Assembly: GCA_015501585.1 (NCBI GenBank)
Contig: JADNRY010000007.1
Location: 186,001-250,000, forward strand
Length of the DNA stretch: 64,000 nucleotides
Direction of reading: 5' to 3'
Origin: Rhodocollybia butyracea
Lineage: Eukaryota > Basidiomycota > Agaricomycetes > Agaricales > Omphalotaceae
In this document: piece after piece, positions 1-10,638 of the stretch
Layout of the letters: every line of letters begins with the position of its first letter
Numbering within the stretch: position 1 is the stretch's first letter
The notes under the pieces: generated by a model
What the model was told of the DNA's origin: nothing
Database searches by the model: none
Seen by the model: only the letters and a program-made list of their open reading frames with translations
Position numbers and translations under genes: made by a program

Positions 1-241
1 ATTGAGTCCCTCTGTCTGAAGATCCTCTGGGAGAAGGCTCTGATAGACCAAAGAGGGTTGGGTTTAGAAATTGTAATCACATGTATCTCACCATTGCGCT
101 GTATCATTCAGTTTTGTTGGCCAACCCAATATAAATTATGTCACTGGATGGCTCTGCATCAGCACAATTCAAGAGATATCCTGTGTGTAACTTGATTTTC
201 TGAGAATGGTCTTCACAAATTACATCTGCCAGCTTATCCAC

Positions 242-2200
242 TCATGGGTTGGGGCAGTCTGCCGATGTACAAACCAACCAGAGAGGAATACCTGCATGGA
301 AAAGGAGATCCGTGTCTTCAGCTTTTTCTACAAATGCACCCATCAAATCCTGCACTGTATGTATCTTTTTGTGCTGCTTGGCATCGAATACTCTAGACTT
401 CCACTGATTGCTGAGCCAGCAAAGACAGGCATCTAGTTCTAGTATGTGTCGCTGAATGACCCTTATATGTAGCAGACACTGTTCCAGGGTTGTGGATACC
501 TCCAAGCGACTCAGCTCCAACTGCAAACCCCAGGCTCCCTCGGTGATGAATTTGTCTGTATGTATATCATTACAAATATTTTTTAGTATGCTTTCAGCCA
601 TGACTAATAACAACTTGGCCAAGTCTTTATTCACTACACCCAGATCAGTACGAGGGCTGGAAGTGTCCGTTTTGATGAAGTGTTCCTTGGAATGATCCAG
701 GCTGGATAGAACTTGTTTTGAATATCAACTTGAGGAGTAAGTATCAGAGCTAGATGAGGAGTCAACCACAAAAACGGTTGAGGGTGATATAATGGGTCAT
801 CTCGCCCAAAGTGTCTATCTCACCGAAGCCACACTCAACACATGTTTAAGGGAGGTGTATACAAGTAGTCCACATTCGGTGAGGTTAGTAGTATCCCCTC
901 CGGTAGCAAAGACCCAACGCAACCATTGAAGCACTTCAAGTCTGATGTTGCATTTGTTAGGCATTCAGAACAAAATCTCATAAGCAAGCCTCTTTTACCT
1001 GATCCATTATTTGCGAACTGAAGCAACACTTTGGGTTTATTCTGGAAAATTTTATATGTCAAGGTCGCTGGCCCCATTCTACACATCTTGAACATTAGTC
1101 GTCTCCTCTAACCACCCCCGTAACTGATCTGACCTTTGCGATTGCAATTAAAATTGTTTTATTTGGAATATCGATCAGAAACACAGCAAGTTTCCATTTG
1201 TATACCTAGAGTCAAGAGCAGGAGTCTTGATCTGTCAGCTAAAGGTACAAAACCAAATATACTAGTTGCGGTTGTGGTAAGAGAACAAGTGCTTTAACTT
1301 TCATTGATAGACGCTTATCACAGACTATGACAATTGTGACACAGTCACATGATACAATACCTCTTACAATGGTACTGCCCAAAGTACTCAGTTCCAGCTC
1401 TCTGTGCTTGTGCTGCTGTATTGTTACACCTACCAATGCACTATGTTGCCTCCTTGTTATTGTACGTGTATTTTATGGACACCTCAACCTGATAAATCAT
1501 AACGGTCAGCAATTTCATCGGTTCTATTGGGCTGGGAGTATAATTTAGGAACTCTTGACACAATGTACTCTTCTATGTCAAATTCTGAACCACTATCTAT
1601 GTTATCCCTGTGTTAAACCAATGCCTGACACTTGACTAGTGCTAGCTCTGTATCATAAGGTGCCGATCCCATTAGGTTGTCCAGGGAAATAGGCCTTATC
1701 TGCATAAAATATAGCGGAATCACCCCCTGCATGATCTCAACAAGGAACAGCATCATCAGCCCCACCTGCCCGCGGTTCTTGTGCCTCAAAATCAAGATAT
1801 CCCTCTTTTCAGCTGAATCGTAACCAGCAGATGATACCAACCTCCCTGTACCAGGTATGTACGCAAAGTTGCTGTGACTGAGTTCTCCTTTCAGGTATCC
1901 AACTCAATCCTTCAGGCATATTGTTATTGCCCAAGCAAAGGCTTGTGTTGCCTTTTGGAATCGAGCTTGGAACTGCTTGTCTGTTTCCTGTGGGCCCTTC
2001 CACCAGCCTTTCACCTGCTGGTACTCGAGTTGTGTAACTGCGAAGGTTTCATGTTGGTACTTGAGTGCAAATTTTCCAGCACCGTCAAGGAGGTTGTGCA
2101 GATTTTTGGAAGGCATTATAATGGGCTCCATGCATATCAGCTTGTGCGATGGCCAGTCCTTTCTTTGGTACTCCACATTCTAAAATTACTTGATCAGTAA
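242..2200 (-). pseudogene. Decayed coding fragments, probably of a repeated gene family
   Basis: Several short open stretches lie in a row on the minus strand (about 2176-1904, 1840-1613, 1095-835 and 634-242), separated by stops and frame changes. The 634-242 piece ends with a segment containing FHAGIPLWLV, which resembles a motif I associate with repeated Agaricomycete hypothetical proteins. The 2176-1904 piece is rich in Lys/Gln with a WWKGPQETDKQFQARFQKA segment, loosely like a gag or retroelement-linked protein. No terminal repeats, reverse transcriptase or transposase motif is visible. I cannot tell whether this is one broken gene or several insertions. Nothing convincing is encoded on the plus strand here. 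Confidence 0.35.
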
Positions 2201-2465
2201 ACAATTGTATACCTCTTGGGCTCACTGACACAGTAGGACTTGGAATTGCACCTGCCACACTTTTTCCAGCCTTTGTTCAACAGTTTCCTGCATGCTTGAC
2301 ATCACTATATTTCTACGTCAAAAACCAATTTGGATATCACATTTACTAGAAACGTACCACTATATTGATGACAAGAGACATTGGAGGTGCTTTGGGGATG
2401 GGGGATTAAAGTACAAGAAGAAAAACACACTTGGCGTAGTTAAATTTTAGCTGCCTGTATAATCA

Positions 2466-2741
2466 GTGTATAGGTGTTCCATAGATGCCAAGAAAAATGG
2501 ACAAAAGCTTCCAAGCTTCACTGGGCAACAAATTGCCAACAGGCTAGCCGCACTCCAAATTGAGAAATCAGAGACAGTGAAAGAGCAAACAGAGGCAAGG
2601 GAAAGATTGCGCGAAATTGAGAGGGAGATGGAGGCAGTAAAGGACTCCCTTGGGTATTTGGATTTTCGCATGGAAGCACTGCGAAAGATCGAGGAGGAAT
2701 TGCTGGACCTGGATGTTATCGCAACTGTTTATATGTCTTAG
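2466..2741 (+). pseudogene. Coiled-coil ORF fragment without a start codon
   Basis: An open frame of about 90 codons has a strongly charged heptad-like segment (KEQTEARERLREIEREMEA) typical of a coiled coil. It has no ATG near its beginning, and no flanking exon was recognised. It sits between decayed coding fragments and the hairpin array, so it is more likely a gene remnant than a working gene. No family was recognised. Confidence 0.25.
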
Positions 2742-2841
2742 AGAGTGATTTCTGAAATATGCAGAACTGTGGGCCTCTACCTTGCCTCTACTTTGTTTTT
2801 TGAACAAAGATGATTTGCTGTTGACATTGCCTAGCTCGTTC

Positions 2842-4290
2842 GACCCAGCAAACCTCCGCTGTCTAGAATCAAAAGCCAGACAGCAAAGCAATGCTGTAGG
2901 CGGTGACAGTTTATCCAGCATTCCTCCGCTGATTGGACTCATAATCCAGGAAGCAAAGAATTGCTGTAGGCGATGACGTTCTATCCAGCATTGCTCCGCC
3001 GGCTGGATTCAAAATCCAGCCGGCAAAGGATTGCTGTAGGCGATGATAGTCTATCCAGCATTTCTCCGCTGACTGGATTCAATTTCCACGCAGCAAAGGA
3101 TTGCTGTAGGCAATGATGGTCTATCCAGCATTTCTCTGCTGACTGAAATGAAAGTCCAGACAGCAAAGGATTGCTGCAGGCAATCAACGTTCTATCCAGC
3201 ATTTGTCTGCTGACCGGAAAGGATGGCTGTAGGCGATGACGGCCTATCCAGCTGTAATCAAAACCTAGGCAGCGGAGATTTGCCATCGCCTATGTAGGCA
3301 CTCCCAGCATTCCTCTGCTGGATGGTTTTATCATTTCAGACACCAGTTACGGTCCATCCAGCAATCCCCCGCCATCTGTATCCAAAACCAGACAGCAGCT
3401 GAGATTTGCTGTTTACTAGCTCAGTCGATCCAGCAATTATCCGCTGCCTAGGTTTTGATTCCAGACAGCAGAGGAATGCCGTCGTCCACGGAGACACTCA
3501 CAGCATGCATCTGCTGGATGGTTTTAATATTGCTGGCAACTACGACGGTCCAGACAGCAGAGGTTTGCTGTTGTCAAGCTCACTCGATCCAGCAAGTTTC
3601 TGCTGGCTGGTTTTTCGTTCCAGACAGCAGAGGTTTGCCTTGGGCCACGGAGTCACTTGCAGCACGCCTCTGCTGGATGGTTTCATAGACAGCAGAGGGT
3701 TGCTGTCGGCCAAGGAGGTACATACAGCATTCCCTCGCTGGGTTGATTTTCTCTGACAGCAGATTGTGCTACAATGGCAGTTCCAGCATGCCTCCGCTGG
3801 GTGGATTTGGAATTCTAGACAGCAGAGTGTTGCTGTCGGCCACGGAGATACATCCAGCATTCCCTCGCTGGGTTGATTTTCAGTTCGGATTCGGACAGCA
3901 GACTGTCCCGTCCTCTGCCTTCCACTAACTGTATTGAGTTGCTAGTATTGGCATACTCAGCAATCCTCCGCTGGCTGAGAATTCAATCGTGACAGCGAGT
4001 GCTTGCTGTCAGCTAAAAAAAACTCTATTCGGTAATTCTCCGCTGGCTGGGATATCAGTCCCGCTCAATCCCGCCACAAACAAAAAGCCTGACCAACGCG
4101 TTCTGACGCGCTTATCTTCCAACGGGGTTGCTGTATTACTTTCCTGAATACTTCGGGTGTACTGAGCATTTCGATTCTCTTGCTGGTATCTACGTGACCT
4201 TATCATAAACTATGTTTCGAGTTCTCAGATGGCCTAGCATTGCTGCGCCCAGGCGTACTGGCATCTGATCGGCAGAGGCTTGCTGCCGAC
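2842..4290. repeat. Array of about 18 hairpin-forming degenerate tandem units
   Basis: Each unit opens with a form of CAGCATTCCTCCGCTG and closes with a near reverse complement of it, CAGCAAAGGATTGCTG, so each can fold back on itself. Between the arms there is often a second small palindrome such as CTGGATTC followed by TCCAG. In the left part the unit length is strikingly regular: CTATCCAGCA or a variant recurs at 2911, 2981, 3051, 3121 and 3192, a 70-bp period. To the right (3305-4290) spacing is looser (roughly 55-100 bp) and the arms drift to CAGACAGCAGAGGTTTGCTG. No coding sense was found in any frame. It is neither a microsatellite nor a CRISPR, because the units are diverged and internally palindromic. 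Confidence 0.8.
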
Positions 4291-4299
4291 TGCCTATAT

Positions 4300-5026
4300 A
4301 ATATTCACGCACGAAACCTACACGGAATCCGGATGGCAAGGATATGCCGCATGTCAGGTATATTCACAGACGAGAGGTATTATCGCATACCAGCATACGT
4401 ATGCTTGGCATTTCTTTAGGACCAGAATAATTAAGCTTACAATGATTTGCTCTGTACATATATTTACCATTAATATAAGGAGCAAGGTGCGCGGGCGGGT
4501 CCCGTGCTGACGGTAACCCGACCCTCATATTTACGCGGGTTGTATACTATTTGGTCAGGTCCTCGCTAAGTCTATATCTATGTCAGACAATCCCCAAAGG
4601 GGATCACTAGTTCTCAAGTCTGGGCTTCTTTTTGAAGCCTTTTGGACATCCTCACTGTTTAGGTTGTGCATGTGAATCACAAGCTTCCTGGTCAGCGTCA
4701 CTTGGTTCTGATGGAACTAGACTCTGGAGGCTGGTAAAATTTAGAATTTAAACATGGTAGTGTCTGGAAAGTGATTTATGTGAGGAAAATGTAGAGTTAC
4801 AGTTTTTAAAGTGTAAGGAAATGGAACCCTTGGGCTTGACTTCTATGGCCAAGTAGAGAGGGAAGCATGAATTGATACTGTATCAGTGTATGCCACTGTC
4901 AAGCAGCGTCGCTCGAAAATAGACAGGGGAATGATATTCCTCGTAAGGATGTATTACGAATTTTTTGCTATCCTATTCGCTATTTGCCCACAGCATCCAC
5001 CCACACTTCGTATACGCCCAAGATCA
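4300..5026. other. Non-coding stretch between repeat array and synthetase gene
   Basis: No gene is supported here. A G/C-rich patch near 4488-4555 contains GGGTAACC-like and ACGCGGGT motifs in an otherwise A/T-rich sequence and may be a transposon edge, but no partner repeat was identified. The last 100 bases form the promoter of the synthetase gene. Confidence 0.4.
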
Positions 5027-5034
5027 TATAAAAA
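5027..5034 (+). promoter_or_regulatory. TATA box of the acyl-CoA synthetase gene
   Basis: TATAAAAA lies 40 bp before the chosen ATG at 5075. That leaves room for only a very short leader, so the actual transcription start would fall close to the start codon. Confidence 0.45.
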
Positions 5035-5074
5035 TGGGAGTTCACATATCACAAATGTTCATTCTAACGCTGTT

Positions 5075-7847
5075 ATGCCAGAGTTTTCGTCCGCTTCCGC
5101 CTACGCAGCCAGTCTTCCTAACATTCCTGATGCGCTTACCGTTCCACAGTTTTTGCTGGAACCTCACAGGCACCCTCTGAGCCCCACTCGTCCTGATAAC
5201 GTTCCATGGCTAGTGGACGATGAGAGTGGTAAAGGAATCTGCACTGAAGAAGTACGACTCTATCTTTTTTTTTGGCCCGTACCACTCACCTTGTAATCTT
5301 AGGTTCGCCAAAGAACATACAATCTCGCCAACGCCTTGCACACCGTCTGGAACATTGGCAAGTACATCGCCCTGGCCTCTTGAACTCATTTAACATTTTC
5401 GGTGACTAGGGGAGGACGACGTTGGTGAGTAAAATATTTATTCTTCACTTCCGTCCCATTGATATTCCTAAACAGTCTGTATTTTCAGTCCCAATCATGT
5501 TGGTCTGTGTATCTCGGTATTTCACCTGCACCAGCCTGAATGATATACATCCTAGATTACCCCATCTCTATATGGGCTGTTCACACATTGGGTGCGATCG
5601 TGACGTGAGCCGAAGATGTGTCCATGCGCCGGAACTAAACATGAATTGCAGTCACTGCAACCCGAGCTTCAATGTGGAAGAGCTCGTCTATCAGCTTCGA
5701 ATAAGCCAAACTTGTCTTATTATTGCCTACTCCGACTTTCTTCCGATAGCCTTTGCTGCTGCTCAGAAAGCGAATATCTCACCTAATCAAGTCATTGTGA
5801 TCCCTAGCACTTGCGGAAACGCGATCTTCAACGCCGTCACGCTAGACGAGCTAATCGCTAGAGGCGCTACTTCCCCACGATTATTTTCTGAATGCCGTTT
5901 GAAGCCTGGAGAGGCCAAGACCAAAGTCGCCTTTTTGTCATTTTCTAGTGGGACCACAGGTGCAGATGATCCACGTATTCTCTGCCTCGTATAACTAATG
6001 TCCTCCTTCTGACACATCAGGTAAACCCAAGGTCCATAAAATATTCTGTTTGGCCGGATAATCTCATACCGAACTCCAAATCAGGCTGTTTCGATCCCTC
6101 ACTATTCGATTGTTTCCAATATAGTCCAGATGGCAGTTCATTGGAATGTTATCGGCTCATCGTCTGCTCCCTCTGTCATGGCTGTTGGAGATGTATGTCT
6201 TGGAGGTGAGCATCTTATTGTAGCATCTTACTTCCGAAGATACAGGAAACTAAGTCTGTCGCGTTCACAGTTCTTCCCTTTTACCGTTAGTGCTACATCT
6301 CATTTCCGATTCTCGTATTGACATAGCCATAAGACATATTTGGTCTGATTGTCACGGTAAGCTTGCAGAGTGAAATTCTAGTATCTCAACCTCATGAAAT
6401 TGTCAAGGTTCATTTCATGCTATTCTGTGGAGTAAGTAAGCCCACCATCCTCACCACTGAATCACACCCCTCAAACTGTTTTCCAGATCACATTAGTCGT
6501 CGTACCTAAATTCAGCTTTTTGAACTACCTAAAAAGTATTATAAGGCATAAAGTTACACATCTCTAGTAAGCTCCCCTTAATCTTGTCGATTTCTATTTT
6601 ATAGTTCTTTGGTTCAGCATCGTACCTCCTCAAGCCGTTCTTCTTTGCAAGGTAAACTATGACGATCATGAGCTAGTTGGTTAATCAGTAAAGCTTTTCT
6701 AGCATCCTGCTGTGCAAGATTATGCCACAAGCTTGAAACACGTCAAATTTGTTCTTTCAGGCGCTGCCCCTCTTTCTGGAGAGCTAATTCAACGTCTAAC
6801 GAAAGTGTTTCCTAAAGCTCATGTAGGACAAGGGTACGGTATGTCCATGGCGCACGGACTGTTGCCAATCGATGGAAGCCTTACGATGTTTTTCCCAGGA
6901 TTGACTGAGACTGCAACAACGGTAACGATGTTCCTGCCAAGTCAGAAGATTGGTACAATTGGGAGTTCAGGTACTTTGCTGCCGGGGATCGTCGCTCGTG
7001 TCAGAAAGTCGGATGGAAGTCTGGCGAGTCAGGGCGAGTCAGGCGAGCTTATAGTCAAAGGGCCTTCGATGGCTTTGGGCTATCTTAACAATGAGCAAGC
7101 GTGAGTCATCGCTGACTGGTTTTTCATTTCTAATCCATAATTCAATAGAAATAAGGAAACATTCGTCGATGGTTGGGTTCATACTGGAGACGAAGTAATG
7201 TTCAAGAATGGAGAGTTGTATGTTGTTGATCGTCTCAAGGTAAATCTTATATTCTTTACTATTTCAAAGCACATATTAACGATGGAAAATGCAACAGGAA
7301 ATAATGAAGGTATGCTTTTTTGTCCCATCAGGACCGATCGTTGCCCAAATTGTGATTCAAAGGTGAAGGGCTTTCAAGTGGCTCCCGCGGAGCTCGAAGG
7401 ACATTTGCTGTTACACCCCGCTGTCGCCGACGTATGTGTAGTTGGAATACCTGACGAATACAGTGGAGAGCTTCCGCTTGCCTATGTCGTTGTCGATTCC
7501 AAGCTACAGACAGCGATTACAAATGATCCCTCTGCGGCAGTAAAGCTCAAGCGCGAGATAGCCAAGGTGGGACACTCTAATATTATTGGTCAAGCCACTG
7601 AATGTCTTGTTAAAAAGCACGTCTCGGACGCCAAAGTACAGTACAAGTGGTTAAAGGGTGGTATTGAATTTATCGATGCGATACCCAAGAACCCTTCTGG
7701 AAAAATGGTAAGGCGTTAGATTACTATCGCCTGTGCTGAACTAAAATTTGGGCCTACTGTACTTAGCTTCGGCGGGTCCTCAGAGATACAGCGAAAGACT
7801 TGAAGAAACCAGACGCTGCCACAATGATATTACAAGCTAAACCTTAG
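5075..7847 (+). CDS. AMP-binding acyl-CoA synthetase, 4-coumarate-CoA ligase-like
   Basis: ANL-superfamily enzyme that adenylates a carboxylic acid and transfers it to CoA; the substrate cannot be told. Splicing at least 14 short introns restores one continuous protein: a start MPEFSSASAYAASLPN, GEDDVVPNHVDYPISIWAVH, the P-loop-like FLSFSSGTTGKPKAV, FVLSGAAPLSGE, GQGYGLTETATTV (adenylate binding), GELIVKGPSMALGYLNN, DGWVHTGDEV, YVVDRLKEIMKVKGFQVAP (hinge) and the catalytic lysine region IPKNPSGKM. Some exons are tiny (for example FFPFY near 6271). Two introns look non-standard: a GC-AG intron after codon ATTG at about 5358, and one ending AAG near 6332. The protein ends QAKP, not the AKL/SKL-type peroxisomal signal many relatives have. 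It looks frayed at first, but no frame break is needed. Confidence 0.85.
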
Positions 7848-8267
7848 TCGAGCTACGGTAACTTATACACTGTATTTATGACTATCTATCCTGAAAGGCC
7901 TTCCAAACTTCCGAATCAGAGGCTATTATCTTAGGCTGGCACTGCAGAGTAGACAAACGACTTCAATATTTGGAAAACACTTGCCTAACGACTACACGAC
8001 TATACTACTACCTGCACTTGCACTACACGAAAGAATTGGGCATAACATAGGCCATACATGCAAGAACCATGACTTATATGTAATAAAGGGATTGGGGGTA
8101 CGACGATGCTCATAACAAGTGATAATGGGGAGTGATGATGAAAGAATTGAAAGAATGATTTAGAAATACAAGAGCATCGAAGGGTCTTTTGGAGAGTGAA
8201 ATACGATGATGGTATAAAAAAAAAAAACGAAAGCAGCTACATCAAACAAAAAAAAATCGAACAGTCC
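7848..8267. other. Convergent intergenic region
   Basis: This is the 3' flank shared by the synthetase (plus) and the bZIP gene (minus). It contains A-rich runs at about 8217-8227 and 8248-8256, suited to poly(A) signals or tails in genomic form. No gene is seen. Confidence 0.5.
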
Positions 8268-9752
8268 TTACTCATCATCTTCCTCGAATCTAAAGTCAAC
8301 AGAGTGACTTCTTAAGATCTCCTGCAGTACCTTGCAGCGAGTCTTCCACTTTTCCGCATCCTTCTCGAGCTCATCGACTCGGGACTCTAGCATCAGCTTG
8401 TGCTCGAGCTTCCTCCTGCGGCTCTTCCTCGCTGCAATCGTGCTCATGCGACGCTTGTACTCGATCTTCTCAAGCTCTGTGGCATCTGGGCCAGGAGCTT
8501 CCGTGGGAGCCATCTCGTCCTCCTCATCGCCAAGAGCTTCAGAGCGTGAGCGCTTCTTGTTGAACGAGGCAGGGACTTCTTTGCGAGATGTGGAAGATGG
8601 AGTCAGATAGCGTCTGGTCTGAGTCGGAGCATCAAGAGGAACAAGACTGTCGGGAGTGATATTACGTCGAGTGCCAGTGGCCGACGACGACGACGACACC
8701 TTGCGTGTTGTGGAAGGAGCAGATGTGGTTGTGGCATTGATGGGAAGGCGTGGAGAAGGGTAAATACTGTGAATAGAGTCGAGCGCTGGGGTTGCTGGAG
8801 ACATGGTGAACAGCCTGTCATTGTTAAGTAGCTCGGTTGCTGTGGAAGGAGGCGAAACCTCCTTGGGCTTCTCGATCATGTCATACAAAGCAGACGCGGG
8901 GTCATCGAATAGTGGCTCGCTGCTCATAGTCATCCCAGGCATCCACTCATCGATGAAATCCATGATTGGCGTCGAGAGGTCCGGATTGAAGGGGGAATCA
9001 TCCATGGGAGATGTGCTGAAGTCGTCATAGGGAGTACTGAAAGGAGACGACAAGTAATCGGTAAAGCTCGGAAGTGTGGAGAATTCCGGCGATGCTGAGT
9101 CGTTAAGCGAATCAGCAAGAGATGGATAAGACGAAACTGGAGACGGGGTACCTATGATAGTATCGACAACGGCCTGCAGGGCCGCCGCATCATCGTCCAC
9201 ACGAGGAGCGGGCGGCGGCGCCATTACTGCGTTTGTGTTTGTGGCAGACATTGTAGTATTATCAGTTGAGGTATTATCGGTGGGTTTTGTTGCTAACATA
9301 GATAGATAGTTGCGACTGAGGGCCTGAAAGTCGGGTAAAGAGTCGTGCGACATTACAGTACGGGTTGTTGTACGGGGTGGCCGAGGCAGAGATTGAGGAA
9401 TCCCATAGTGGTCAGCTAAGGAACATGGTTGTACATGTTTGTTACCAGTGCGAGGATCCGTGGACGAGTTGATAGAAGAAGCAAAGGCATTCAGAGAATC
9501 TGGAACATCTTGGCTTGTGGTTGTGGAGTTAATGAAGCTCGATGAGGCGGAAATTGCGAAAAAGTTTCTTTCGGGTTGTTGGGAGTGTGAACGCACGGTG
9601 GGCGGCGGCGACCTGGGAATTCTGTGACCATGATGGGTTAGTTCTGGTTCGTATTCACATATCGGTAGCGCAGAGGCCTCCGACGGTGGAGACGATGATA
9701 ACAGAACAGACGGGGAATGTTCCCATCGGTATATTTTCGAATATGACTCCAT
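8268..9752 (-). CDS. bZIP transcription factor, Gcn4/Cpc1-like
   Basis: The C-terminus has a textbook bZIP: basic region EYKRRMSTIAARKSRRRKLE (with the NTAARRSR-like contact core) followed by leucines spaced for a zipper (LESRVDELEKDAEKWKTRCK). The rest is disordered, Ser/Thr/Pro-rich, with acidic-hydrophobic patches (DFIDEWMPGM, SEPLFDDPASALYDMIEK) that would serve as activation domains. This layout fits the amino-acid starvation regulators Gcn4 and Cpc1. The first ATG of the open frame is at 9752 (MESYSKIYRWEH), giving 494 residues; a later ATG at 9353 (MSHDSLPDF) is possible because the N-terminus is not conserved. A likely 74-bp intron in the leader (about 9861-9788, donor GTGAGT) and upstream ORFs lie before it. 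Confidence 0.85.
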   Translation of the reverse strand: MESYSKIYRWEHSPSVLLSSSPPSEASALPICEYEPELTHHGHRIPRSPPPTVRSHSQQPERNFFAISASSSFINSTTTSQDVPDSLNAFASSINSSTDPRTGNKHVQPCSLADHYGIPQSLPRPPRTTTRTVMSHDSLPDFQALSRNYLSMLATKPTDNTSTDNTTMSATNTNAVMAPPPAPRVDDDAAALQAVVDTIIGTPSPVSSYPSLADSLNDSASPEFSTLPSFTDYLSSPFSTPYDDFSTSPMDDSPFNPDLSTPIMDFIDEWMPGMTMSSEPLFDDPASALYDMIEKPKEVSPPSTATELLNNDRLFTMSPATPALDSIHSIYPSPRLPINATTTSAPSTTRKVSSSSSATGTRRNITPDSLVPLDAPTQTRRYLTPSSTSRKEVPASFNKKRSRSEALGDEEDEMAPTEAPGPDATELEKIEYKRRMSTIAARKSRRRKLEHKLMLESRVDELEKDAEKWKTRCKVLQEILRSHSVDFRFEEDDE

Positions 9753-9900
9753 TGGAGATTCAAGAAAATTATACGGGTCCGAACCCGACTGACTCGATAT
9801 GGCACCGACGACCACAGCCAAAAAAACGATGCGGCTGGAAAATGGATAGCAAACTACTCACAAATGCTCAGTTGACCCAAAGAGAACTGAGAAAAAGACA

Positions 9901-10133
9901 CTAGAGCAACGTTTGTGCTGCTAAGGTGTCTCCAAGTTGAGGGGGGTAAGGAAGGAACCTAAATGACATTTGACTTTACTTGACTCGTTATAAACTGATC
10001 TCGGGCCGATTGAGTGGATTGAGTCAAAATCGAACTGCGCGGAAGCGCAGGCAGTGTTTTAGCGCCCATCACATGTCACGCTCAGCGCACTGTCAGCGCA
10101 CGCATAGCCTTTCCCGTGGTAAGCGTGAGACAT
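9901..10133 (-). promoter_or_regulatory. Cluster of upstream ORFs in the leader of the bZIP gene
   Basis: Reading towards the bZIP start, the minus strand offers short ORFs at 10133-10059 (24 codons), 10105-10082 (7 codons, inside the first in another frame), an ATG-TGA minimal ORF at 10074-10069, 10069-9959 (36 codons) and 9969-9901 (22 codons). The last one stops before the leader intron donor at 9861, so splicing would keep it. In GCN4 and cpc-1, such uORFs couple translation to eIF2 phosphorylation. Whether the transcript starts far enough upstream is an inference; the intergenic region is shared with the divergent GT61 gene. Confidence 0.5.
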
Positions 10134-10638
10134 CTAAAGTACTTGTTTTCTCAGAGTTTACTTCACAGAGTTACACTTCCGAGTATCACGAGTAACGGTG
10201 CCACTTGACCAACAGTTCCGCGTGCTACTCTATTGCGGGGATGATTCTAACCACCGGCCAAAGTCACCGCCACTCATCTTGTGTAGTGTGTCTCCGATTT
10301 TCCGGACATTTACAGCTATCCACAAAGTATTTCATGATAGTCTCTGGCACACCAGGCTGTGCATTTTCCTTCTTTTACGCGGGAAAAGAGCTGGAAAGAG
10401 TTCTGAAAGTGTTTAGTTTCGTAAGTTGTGATACCAGGTGATACCGTCCGTCCCCGATAGGTCTAGTGCTGTAAGAATTACAAAATCAAAAAGTGCCGAC
10501 ATTAAATTTACATACGGAGCTCGCAGTTTTCATTGCGCATGCGTTCCTGATTCTAATCCCATACCACGGACACTGTCTTTTCTGTAATCCGAATCCGAGC
10601 CTCGCTGCGAGCAGGAATCTCCACTTTCTTTTACCCTC

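Noticed and set aside
2842..4290. CRISPR-like regular spacing of the repeat array
   Set aside because: The units are internally palindromic and diverged, there are no unique spacers of constant size between identical repeats, and the genome is fungal.
5075..7847. Synthetase locus as a pseudogene because of many stops in each frame
   Set aside because: Short introns with acceptable splice ends restore every conserved motif in order without a frameshift.
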